Assembly (NCBI RefSeq): GCF_030253575.1
Contig: NC_080567.1
Span: 29,028,501 to 29,092,500 of the forward strand
From: Rhododendron vialii
Taxonomy: Eukaryota; Streptophyta; Magnoliopsida; Ericales; Ericaceae
Length of the DNA stretch: 64,000 nucleotides
Direction of reading: 5' to 3'
The notes under the pieces were generated by a model, which did no database searches, had not been told where the DNA came from, and was given only the letters and a program-made list of their open reading frames with translations. The number at the start of each line of letters is the position of its first letter. Position 1 is the first letter of the stretch. Below, piece by piece: positions 1 to 8,740 of this stretch. The translations under genes were made by a program, and so were the position numbers.

Positions 1-395
1 TTAGAATCAGCATCTGGTTTAGCATAGCATCCGCATATAATGTGTCTTCCTCGCGCGCAGTCTTGGTACACCTTATTAGGGAGAGGAAAAACCAGAGTTA
101 TATTAAGCTTGGAATGCTATTAAGGAATGTGCTCCCACGAAATGAGCTCTCGATTAGTTTTCTTCGAGCTGTTGAGAGCTCTCTTTTTTTTTCCACAGCT
201 CGAAGAAAACTCATTGTTAAATACGCATACAATCACGTTCACTATACATTTTTATAGACTGTAAAAATATCAATACGTAAATAAAAATCAAATACGGGAC
301 TGTTAACTTTTAACATAAACACAATCGCACAAAGAGAACTCATGCTTTGGGATTCCAACGCTATCAACTTGCGAAAGAAATGCAAAACTAACAAA

Positions 396-1829
396 TCAAA
401 CAAGCCAAAATTTATCAGCAACAACTTGAGAGCCCAACGCATCAAAATCGAGATCGAAACTTGGTAGCGGCTCCCATTGCAATATGGAAACTAGTTCTTC
501 AAAATATGCATCCATGTCCGAAAGCCATTGTGAGTAATTTCCCTGCCTCTCCACTTCCAAAAATTCTTCTGGGAAAGGTGTTGGGGCAAGCCCGGATAGG
601 GTATGAGGGTCCGAGGCATCAAAATCAAGACTGAAACTTGGTAGCTGCTCCGACTCCAATATAGGAACTTGTTCTTCAAGATCCGCATCCATGTTAAGAA
701 GCATTCGTGGATAGTCTCCTTGCTTCTCCATTTCCGAAAATTCTTCCAAGGAAGGTGTCGGGGGAAGCCAAGATAGGGTTTGAGGGACTGACGCGTCAAA
801 ATCAAGACCGAAACTTTGTAGCTGCTTCGACTCCTGTATAGGAACTCGTTCTTCAAGATCCGCATACATGTCAAGAAGCATTTGTGAATAGTTTTCTTGC
901 TTCTCCGTTTCCAAAAATTCTTCAGAGAAAGGTGTCGGGGGAAGCCAAGATAGGGTTTGAGGGTCCGAAGCATCAAAATCAAGACCAAAACTTGGCAGCT
1001 GCTCCAACGTAGGAACTTGTTCTTCAAGATCCGCGTCCATGTCAGCCGAAAGCATCCGCAAATGATTTCCTTCCTTCTCTGCTTCTGAAAGTTCTCGCGA
1101 GTAAGGAACTGTTTCTGTTTCCGTTGCTTCCATCTTCTGTTCTTGCTCAGACTCCCTCCTGGCACGCTTTGCGGGTTTCTGGAGCGTAACATCAGCATCA
1201 TAAGCAGCAGCAGCCTCAACATTCTCTGCTCTCCCCGTAGATTTCTTGGTGCACTTTACTATCTTGGTGTCTCTTGAGCCATCTCTTTTTATCCTACAAA
1301 GAACATATTCCCCTTTAGGCGATTGTTTCCTAGTACTCGAAGTACTATTACCATCCGGCTGCAAAGAGAACTCATGCATGGTCCAATAGCCTTTTCCCAC
1401 GCTCTCGTCCATCGCTCCCGATTCGTTCGTTATCTGAAAACGCAGCATCCTCTTGTATCCTATCAATTCAGGATCGGTCTGTTTGTCGTCAGGACCGGTC
1501 TGTTCGTCGTCAGAACCGGTCTGTTCGTCATATATTGGTTCAGGACCGGTCTCTCCGTGCCATGAGCCACAGCCGGCCGTTCTAGCTATCCGTTTGTCGC
1601 TGCCGCGGGCCTTGATCAACTTGGTGAGAACGTAGACGCTGCCTTCTTCCCACGGGTCGTTGTTGGTGAAAATCTGCCACGGGGCTTTGTTTCCGGTCCC
1701 GTAAATCTCGCGCTCGAAAACGACGTCGCAAGGCAGGGCTTTACCTGTGCACTTCTTCTGAAGATAGTCGAGAACAAGTTCTTGGTCTGTAGGTCGAAAC
1801 TTATAACCCACTGCCACTGCCACGCTCAT
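396..1829 (-). CDS. NAC-domain-like transcription factor with C-terminal tandem repeats (NAC copy 1)
   Basis: Single-exon frame of 477 aa. The N-terminus (residues about 5-185) reads as an atypical NAC domain: GYKFRPTDQELVLDYL matches subdomain A, later YWTMHEF and EYVLCRIKR match subdomains D and E, and RTAGCGSW sits where NAC proteins have a GSGYWKATG-type motif. A basic stretch PAKRARRE near residue 240 could be a nuclear signal. The C-terminus holds four tandem repeats of about 59 aa (MDADLEEQVP, LDFDASDPQTLSWLPPTPF, EKQENYSQ), very acidic and possibly an activation domain (inference). An earlier ATG at 1883 exists, but I chose 1829 because the MSV start is shared by all three copies and the decayed third copy has no upstream ATG. 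Most NAC genes have introns; this reading frame has none. Confidence 0.8.
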   Translation of the reverse strand: MSVAVAVGYKFRPTDQELVLDYLQKKCTGKALPCDVVFEREIYGTGNKAPWQIFTNNDPWEEGSVYVLTKLIKARGSDKRIARTAGCGSWHGETGPEPIYDEQTGSDDEQTGPDDKQTDPELIGYKRMLRFQITNESGAMDESVGKGYWTMHEFSLQPDGNSTSSTRKQSPKGEYVLCRIKRDGSRDTKIVKCTKKSTGRAENVEAAAAYDADVTLQKPAKRARRESEQEQKMEATETETVPYSRELSEAEKEGNHLRMLSADMDADLEEQVPTLEQLPSFGLDFDASDPQTLSWLPPTPFSEEFLETEKQENYSQMLLDMYADLEERVPIQESKQLQSFGLDFDASVPQTLSWLPPTPSLEEFSEMEKQGDYPRMLLNMDADLEEQVPILESEQLPSFSLDFDASDPHTLSGLAPTPFPEEFLEVERQGNYSQWLSDMDAYFEELVSILQWEPLPSFDLDFDALGSQVVADKFWLV

Positions 1830-1912
1830 GTCTCTCTCTCTCTCTATAATCTTTGACAATACTCTCTCTCTCAGTGATATCACGTTGTTAAGTCCAGGTA
1901 ATAATGTGATGG

Positions 1913-1921
1913 TATATATAT
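1913..1921 (-). promoter_or_regulatory. TATA box of NAC copy 1
   Basis: A TATATATA tract lies about 85 bp upstream of the chosen NAC start. The same element, followed by GC(A), is kept at the matching place in copies 2 and 3 while surrounding CT repeats vary in length. This is a positional inference with no transcript data. Confidence 0.5.
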
Positions 1922-1971
1922 AGCAGAATATAAAGTCGGCTATGTATGTATGTACTAGAGTAGTACTGTAC

Positions 1972-2206
1972 TACCTCCATCTAGGTCGCTCGTCCCTCAC
2001 GAAAATAATTGTAATTTTTTGGATAAAAAAATGCGTCGTGCATATATAATTTTTTTGCACCAGTTTAAAGTGCTTGATTTGTTCTTTAATTTGGTGTAAA
2101 AAATTTCAAAAAATTATGAATGAAAGTAATTTATTTTTCGATCCAAAAATTTCGTTGACTTTTTGTAGAGGAAAAGTAATTTGGGACGGTTGAGTAGTGC
2201 AAAGTA
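1972..2206. mobile_element. Stowaway-like MITE remnant upstream of NAC copy 1
   Basis: The stretch starts CTACCTCCATC and ends GGGACGGTTGAGTAG, which as an inverted pair resembles the CTCCCTCCGTCCC terminus of Stowaway elements. The interior (GCACCAGTTTAAAGTGC, TTTAATTTGGTGTAAAA) resembles the interior of the clearer MITE at 55038-55279. Copies lie at about 13970-14200 and, split by the large MULE, at about 19860-19942 plus 28759-28950. Confidence 0.45.
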
Positions 2207-2219
2207 GGGGTGTTACGAA

Positions 2220-2460
2220 CCCAACCGGACCGAAAAAGACCGAAAAAATCGACCGTTCGATTCGGTCTTCGGTCAAGGTGGTGGCATAAAATTTTGGGTT
2301 CAGGGTGGACCAAACTGAACCGAACTTATTTCGGTTAGGTCTCGGTTTTGTTAAAATCTGGATCGACCGGACCAAACCGAACCCGACAGGACCGAACTAC
2401 CCCGACCGAACCGAACCACTCCAAACCGAAGTACCTCGAACCGAACCGACTATATACTTG
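2220..2460. repeat. Degenerate CCGAACCGAAC / CGGTTCGGTTT tract
   Basis: About 240 bp dominated by short ACCGAACCGAAC and CGGTTTGGTCTCGG-like words, a composition common in plant intergenic and transposon-related DNA. The duplicate is at about 14215-14450. I see no gene in it. Downstream to about 2880 is a CT-rich, 5'UTR-like stretch with a short frame starting at 2598 that stops in this copy. Confidence 0.6.
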
Positions 2461-3261
2461 ATACTTATATTTATATAATTGGGTTTAATCTATACCTTAT
2501 ATTTGTTTTGTGTGCAATCTACACCGTCTACATAACTCAAACCCTATTATTACCCTCTCTATCTTAGAGTTTCTCATTCCCGCAGCCACAGCTCACAATG
2601 GCTAGAGAACTCATCCCTTATTTCCCTTGTCTCACCCTATGGTCCCTACCCCTTCTCTCGCCCAAACCCCTCTCTCGCCATGGCCGAAGGCTGATCTCCA
2701 CAGAATCTGTGGCACGAAGCAGAGACTGACGTAGAAACCTCAAACCTCTGAAACTCTTCTCCGTTCTCTTTCATAGATCTCTCTCTATACCTGTTACTCT
2801 CGTCGAGACGAATCAATAATCTACAAAAGTTTGGCGCAAAACTAAAAAATGCAAAAAAAAAATTCAAATAATAACAAACCAACTCATTTTAATTTTACAA
2901 AAATGCAGCCTAATTAAGAGTTTGGTGTATTCCCTAATTTTATCTCGTCCTAGACTTCTACACCCAAGAGCACGTGCCAATTAGTTTTTGGGGAAAAAGG
3001 TTTTGTAAATTTATTCCTCATTAATCAGATCAATTGATTTATTCTGTGACTTTTTTTTTTTATCCTAATGAAATTGTCCCACATATGATGCAACCCCATT
3101 CAAATCATAAATTTTTCTTCCTTTTGACAGTAGAATATTTTTTTTTATAACGTAGTCCCTAGGCCAGCTTGCGCGCACAACGGGACAATAGATTTTGATA
3201 ACCACCAATCATTAAATGTGGATAATATACGTTCAATGGTAAAAAATTTAAATTTTCAATA

Positions 3262-3479
3262 CACTACGCCAAATTTTTGCATCGGCGGCGTTAAAAAACC
3301 CCCAGTAATAGTCCAAAAATCCCTCTAAAAGTAAATTACCGCCGACAAAACAATTATAAAAAATACAAAAATGGGTAAAGGTTTCTAGCTATTAACGGCG
3401 GTTTTACTACTGCCGCTAAAAGTTCTTGGAAAAAATAGGAGAGCCATGCCAACATCTACGGTTATGAATATGGTTAGTG
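3262..3479. mobile_element. Possible CACTA-type transposon terminus
   Basis: The stretch opens CACTACGCCAAATTTTTGC and carries subterminal CGGCGGCG, ACCGCCGACAAAA, AACGGCGGTTTTAC and TGCCGCTAAA words, the pattern of a CACTA (En/Spm) end with repeated subterminal motifs. TAGTG occurs at 3475-3479, but the 3-bp flanks do not match, so the far end is uncertain. The third segmental copy loses similarity exactly where CACTA begins (about 30392), which supports an insertion border. The copy B equivalent starts near 15264. Confidence 0.45.
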
Positions 3480-3689
3480 TATTTTTGCTGGATTGGAAAC
3501 AATATAACCATAGAAGACTCGGGAGTTGAAAGTCACCTTAATTGTTTTTCCATCTCCACGGGTAATTAACAACCTAAAGTTTATTACGCGGCATTGCAAA
3601 GGCCAAGATCATTTATGCTACCAATGTGAGACTCAATCTAAAGATAAGAATCTATCCTTAAGAAACAAAATAATATGTCAATGAGTCTC

Positions 3690-3870
3690 TGTTGGTCGAA
3701 ACGAATATGAGAGCCTGGACTTACCTCTACATGCCTCCGAATATTCGCTTTGCCGCGATAAGAAATGTAAGTGCAAGATATGCATATGCAGCACCAAATA
3801 CTTCATTACCAAGAAAAATACTTTTTATCTTAATCAACTGCGTCTATTTGGATCATGAGAGTGAACCAAC
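3690..3870 (-). other. Conserved block with membrane-protein-like minus-strand frame (unidentified)
   Basis: On the minus strand a frame reads through FGAAYAYLALTFLIAAKRIF and ends in a stop just before a GTAAGT-type sequence; an AG acceptor-like site precedes it near 3850. The same block in copy B (about 15690-15870) keeps most residues. It looks like one exon of a small membrane protein or a captured gene fragment. I do not recognise the family, and no start codon or partner exon is evident, so no gene is claimed. Confidence 0.2.
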
Positions 3871-3959
3871 AAGCAGAAGGGTATGGGTTCCACAAAGAAA
3901 GATAGCTAGAGTATCTTGATTGAAAGGTGAGAGCTGAGAAAGATTCAGAGTCTAGCCAA

Positions 3960-5039
3960 AATTGAGAAGGATTGATTGTGAAGACAAAGTCGTTCAGGAC
4001 TTTCTAATTGCATGTTGAGTTTACTTACTATTCAGCATTGCAATGCCAGATCTATTACATTTAGTGTGTTAAAACTACCACTCTCGGGATTGATATATTA
4101 CTATGGGGGATCGGAATAGCAGACTTTTCCTAAGAAAAGCCTTTAGTCTATCTATTCCTAGTATTATGTTGAAAAGTGTGGGGCATGTAGGTTGGATATC
4201 GGTTTTTGTCGCAAATGGCTTGGTTTTTCGTTTGCTTCTCTTTTTGTTTTTCCTCATAACGATGTTAACTTGCGAAAGAAATGAAAAACTAACAAGCAAA
4301 ATTTACCAGCAACAATAATTTATGAAACAGAAGAAAAAAATTCAGCATCGGAGCTCTGAGTTTCAAAAGTTTCAAGACATAATTCCCATGATGAACTGAT
4401 TTCCACCAGACCAAACAAAGCAACAAAGTTTCATACCGCTGTCAAGGAGCATTTGGTGAGAAAATTGTAGCATCTGTACGTTGTTTTCGTCCACTCAAAC
4501 TGAAATACTTCTTTTAGGTAATATAACTAGTATCTGTACGTTGTTTTTGTCCACTTCAACAACCTTATTCAATTCATCACATCGGACATCATTTTATTGA
4601 TGACAACATAAATAGCAAAATCCAATAGGCATAAACTACGATGAGAGAAATAAATGACAGAGTGACTCTTTCATATCCCTTTGGTATTTAGTGATTGTAC
4701 GCTACATACCGTGCAAAAGAAGCAAACCAGTAGGCAAATAAAAGAAGCAAACCATTCGCAAGATATAGAGAAGTAGGTCTATACTCCAAAGCATGGAAAA
4801 ATCTTATGACTGATAAAAACAACATTTCATTTCTAAGCAATAATATCTATGAATTTTTTTGTTACTTATAAATGAACAATGAATGGGTTCAATGAAATAA
4901 ACATCTACATCTACAGCTCCAATTTCTTTTGTTTCTCATTCCCCCTCCCACAACACACATACCATCTTACAATCATACAACTATGTTTACTCTCTCACTC
5001 TCGCTCTGGCTAGCTCCAATATTCCTCGTTTAGCTGCAG
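3960..5039. other. Non-genic part of copy A
   Basis: AT-rich DNA shared with copy B (about 15960-17170). It holds short open frames but none with a recognisable domain. The end is a pyrimidine-rich stretch (CTCTCACTCTCGCTCTGGC) like the sequence lying 3' of the third NAC copy. Confidence 0.5.
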
Positions 5040-5110
5040 TACTCTGTCTCTCCTCATGGTGGCGGAAACCAAGATAGGGCTTGAGGGTCCAACGCATCAA
5101 AATCAAAATC
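5040..5110 (-). pseudogene. Remnant of a NAC C-terminal repeat
   Basis: The minus strand encodes a short piece matching the NAC C-terminal repeat (DFDALDPQALSWFPP-like). Only about 60 bp survive, flanked upstream by the same pyrimidine-rich sequence seen 3' of the third NAC copy. It indicates that a further NAC copy once stood here. Confidence 0.65.
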
Positions 5111-5895
5111 AATATTCCTTGTTTTTTTGTTGTATATCTCATCCCTAAAAAACAATGTACGTCTTCCCTAAATTGGTTTTTTTTCCAAATGCTTGTTTTT
5201 GCAGGTGGATGCTTGGTGCCAAGGAACGAGCCTTGATCATGTATCTAAGTTAGATGTTTTAATAAAGCTTTCGCTGCACCTGAACGTGTTGCTTTTGGCT
5301 TGTTGAAGATTATATTTGAACTAGTGATGAACTTTGGAGTATTGATTTCGTGAACAGAAATTACATTGTCGCTAAATTTACTAGCTTAAAAATGTATCGA
5401 AGCTAATTTCTCTTCCATAATATTCTCATTTGTTAATTGGCCACTTTGATTGAGTTGCAATTTTCTGCACTGAGTAGTGCAATGCATTTTCTTTTAATTA
5501 TCAGGCCAAAGGGCTCCGCATAAATTCTGGTTCATCTAAATGTATGGAATATGATTTGCACTACTATGAAGTTTTGGGTAGGCCAAACATTTTCTAAGCA
5601 ACTTCAACAAACGTTCATTTTGGTACCGCGTTCAGTTTTTGATTTTGTGTTTACAAAATCAGGAAACAAGTTTCCAATTATATTGCTAAGAAGTATAAAT
5701 AAAAATAAGGGGAAGCTATGGTATACATGGTATACCGTATGTCTAAATTATGACAATTTGTGATTTTCATTATGCCGATTTTTGGTTTTCTAATGCATAT
5801 TTATGATGCTAGTTACGACTTATACTTTAAAATTTACCTGTTGAACAGGGTTATCCATAATTAAAAAATATTGTTATTATATAACCATAATTATT
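5111..5895. other. Non-genic stretch
   Basis: AT-rich DNA with short spurious frames. No domain, RNA gene or element ends recognised. Confidence 0.5.
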
Positions 5896-6620
5896 TGTAC
5901 AAAAATTCATAATATTTGTATCCCAACCAAATATATGCGTACAATATCAAAAATTAAATAATGCTAGCCATAAATGTTATAACAATACCATAAATTGTCA
6001 TTATCTTACCACAATGAGTTGTATCAAAAATTCTTTGACTTGTATGATATTCCGTAACAAAATCAAAAATTCTCAAACCAAAATCAACAATTGTTATACC
6101 CAAGCCAAAAATATTTATAAAATAGCACAATTGTTATGATAACACCTAAAATTGTTATTTTCTTACCATAATGTGTCGTATCGAAAGAAAACACATGTAA
6201 ATACCACAAATTATATAACAAACCACAATTGTTATGATAATACCATAAATTGACGTTTTTTTTACCACAATGTGTCATACCAAAAGAAATTGATTAAAAT
6301 ATTCCATAATAAGACACGGCTAAAATACCACAAATTCAGTAATATAACCAAATTTGTTATGACAACACCATAAATTGATGTTTTCATACCCACAACGTGT
6401 CGTATAAAAAAAATTCAATTAGCTTGTTCAGTTAACACTAATTATAATCGGAAAAATACCATACCATAATTAAATAATATAACCACAATTGTTATAATAA
6501 AACCATAAAGTGGCGTTACCTTACCACAACCTGTCAGATATTTTTTTTGTGATGATATATTCCATAACAAAATAAAAATATGTCATAAAAAATCCACAAT
6601 AGTTATACCGAAACAAAATA
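5896..6620. repeat. Degenerate AT-rich tandem-like repeat
   Basis: At least five imperfect copies of a unit containing CCACAATTGTTATGATAA, CCATAAATTG and TTACCACAATGTGTCGTAT recur at roughly 100-150 bp spacing (near 5985, 6140, 6240, 6365 and 6500). The units are too diverged to define an exact period by eye. No coding potential seen. Confidence 0.6.
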
Positions 6621-8010
6621 TATAGGTAAATTAAATACCAGACATTTATCTAAAAGATCTGGGGTTCAAGTCTTGCACCTTCGTTCCTATTTTTTTTAAA
6701 AGAATGTTGTTATTTTTTAGGATAAATTACATAGTTAGTCCTTGAAGTTTCATACTTCAATAAATCTCATCGTTCAATTTCAATACAACATTAAAATCTA
6801 ATAATACACCATTTGAGCCCCACGTAAGGTGTTTTTTTTTTATTTATCGAAATCGTCTATCTTTTACAATTTACATAATATCAATTAGGTCTTTCGTACC
6901 AAGATGAAGTTGATGGCTTATAGCTAGATACTTAATTGAATGGAAAATATCATTCTATTATTCAATCTTTGTGCCGATGATGGAGCTTCCTAAACCTGAT
7001 AGAGGCAAAAATTTACGTAGGTGACCTAATCAACAAACATAAAAAATTCAACGGATTTAATTGTCATTATTATATCACGGTTGCATGGCTACCTTATATT
7101 CAACTACAACAGAGGACTAGGTTTCATATCAAATATAAATTGAATGTACAATCTAAATGTCGTTAGTGAGTGTATTTTTAGAATAATGGATTCTTTCTCA
7201 GCGCACAGTCTTCAGTAAATTTTCTTGTAATCGTCATTTCTCTCTCTATCTCTCTCCATTCAAAATCCAAAATCCAAATACCAAAACGAACAACCTGGGG
7301 TCAGATCAGGTCAAGTTTCCTCCAACACCAGGCCGTCCAGATGGCCCAAATTTGTTCGGAGTGTTTTGGATATTTTGTAATTAAAATTGTTGCCAAACAG
7401 ATCTAGGCCGTCTAAAACACTTTTGAACGGCTCCAATTCAAAAACTTGACCAAACTGGTCGGAGAAAACATGACCGGATTCGATCCCAGGTTTGGGGGAT
7501 TGGAAAACCCTGTAGTGCAAGGCCTTACAAGGCACCCTGTAGGGCGCTCATAGACCATCGATCTTGACAGCGAGTGGTTGAGATATAATTTTTAATTATG
7601 ACTGGTAAGAATTATTAATTACCGGTCATAATTGATTTTTGATCTGACAACGAAAAAAGAACCAAGTCGCTTTTGACTTGGCTTGTCGTTGTACTTATGT
7701 AATAGTCGGCCTTTCTACACGCCCACGCCCATCAAAATGCATCCTTGGTTCGGGACGAAGCCAAACCGATACACATAATAGGCGAAGGAAAGGACCTCTA
7801 TTTCATGATGCTTGGGGAACGTAAGTTTGATCAAGAATAGGAGAGGAGAGGTGGAAGAAAAGGTTCGAGATGGATTTAGTAGCTTTTGTGCGAGCCGTAT
7901 GCGATGAGAGTCGCACTACAGCAATGTTCACCCACTCCTCCACTCTGATCATTTCAAAGTGTTTTTTTTTTTTTTTTTCACGGCGATCATTTCAAAGTTG
8001 ATCAATAGTT
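6621..8010. other. Intergenic DNA before TNL1
   Basis: No gene recognised. The part 7300-7560 holds words (CCGTCTAAAACACTTTT, CGATCCCAGG) that recur near 57330 and 62650 and probably belong to a dispersed repeat. A poly-T run lies at 7962-7978. Confidence 0.5.
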
Positions 8011-8016
8011 ACAAAG

Positions 8017-8070
8017 TTGACTTTGTGATCATTTCATTGACTTTGTGAAAATTTTGCTACGAAGTTGACT
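8017..8070 (+). promoter_or_regulatory. Cluster of three W-boxes upstream of TNL1
   Basis: TTGACT occurs at 8017-8022, 8037-8042 and 8065-8070, all in the same orientation and 66-119 bp before the TNL1 start codon. TTGAC(C/T) is the established WRKY-factor core site and clusters are typical of defence-gene promoters. That this cluster controls TNL1 is an inference. Confidence 0.55.
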
Positions 8071-8267
8071 TTATGCTTCCAAACTTTCTCTAACTTCTCT
8101 CTCTCATCCGTCTCTCACTCTTCAAGCTTCTTCCAATGGCCGCTCCAAGAACCCACGAGGCCTCCACTTCCACCTCCCGCCACGCCTACCAAGTCTTCTT
8201 GAGCTTCCGAGGCAAAGACCTCCGCAAGACCTTCATCGACCACCTCCACACATCCCTAACCCAAGCC

Positions 8268-8272
8268 GGAAT
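8268..8272. repeat. Target-site duplication GGAAT, left copy
   Basis: GGAAT lies directly before the TG of the solo LTR and is repeated at 8741-8745 directly after its CA. Removing the LTR plus one copy rejoins the TIR codons QAGI and HTFK in frame. Confidence 0.95.
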
Positions 8273-8740
8273 TGATGCAGGAGCGTGCGTGTTAATGGGT
8301 ATTGAAAATGACGTAAAATTCATGTTGAAGTGTCTTTCTAGCTTCTAGTCAAAGAGTCTAGTTGTTTGGTATTTTTTTTATGAGTCTTTCTATCATTTTA
8401 TATGAATCTAGTTGTCTTTTATTTTCTCTAGAGTCTTCCTAGTAGTTTGGAGTCAAAGTCTTGTTAGTATTTATTATTAGTCTTCATGAGTCTTGATGAG
8501 TCATATTTTGTAATGCCTATTTATATGAGTTCTAATGAAATGAAAAGGAGAGAGTTTTGAGTTTATGAAAAATATGTGCAAGTGTTTCCTTGCTTGAGAG
8601 TGACTGATTCCTCCGACAATCAAGTGTGTGACTTGGTTGCGTGAGTGTCTTCCGCGATTAGCAACGTCGAGTGATTCCGTTGCCCTCGGTGAGTGGCTTC
8701 CCGGGACTATCCCATCCTTTGCGGGTTTCGGCCTGCATCA
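8273..8740. mobile_element. Solo LTR (468 bp) inside the TIR exon of TNL1
   Basis: The element starts TGATGCAGG and ends CCTGCATCA, a perfect 9-bp inverted pair with the TG...CA ends of LTR retrotransposons, and is flanked by the 5-bp duplication GGAAT (8268-8272 and 8741-8745). Inside are promoter-like TTTATATGAG (about 8519) and AATGAAATG words but no reverse transcriptase, integrase or primer-binding tract, so it is one LTR left after recombination of a full element. Copia versus gypsy cannot be settled by eye. One cannot tell whether it or the GLPL deletion came first. Confidence 0.92.

Larger units (their letters stand above)
1..5110. repeat. Segmental duplication, copy A
   Basis: Bases 1 to about 5110 align collinearly with about 12013-17240 (copy B). 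Both contain the same 3' flank, NAC gene, promoter, CCGAACC-rich stretch, small MARELIPY-type reading frame, CACTA-like terminus, conserved membrane-like block and NAC-repeat remnant, with scattered substitutions and small indels. The window starts inside the unit, so the left border is not seen. The right border lies near 5105, just after the NAC-repeat remnant, where copy A runs into unrelated AT-rich DNA. High similarity in non-coding parts implies a fairly recent duplication. Confidence 0.92.

Noticed and set aside
491-1222. Second long minus-strand frame overlapping NAC copy 1
   Set aside because: It is the shifted frame of the coding tandem repeats; its Leu/Arg-rich pattern only mirrors the repeat.
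2598-2880. MARELIPY reading frame
   Set aside because: Stops early in copy A and ends in poly-Lys in copy B, with no family match; probably a leader-like piece of a repeat.
4075-4318. Overlapping short frames on both strands in copies A and B
   Set aside because: No recognisable domain; differences between copies give no clear coding pattern.
6640-6705. tRNA-like B-box (GGTTCAAGTCTTGC) near GATCTGGG
   Set aside because: No A-box, no cloverleaf and no SINE ends; too weak to call a tRNA or SINE.
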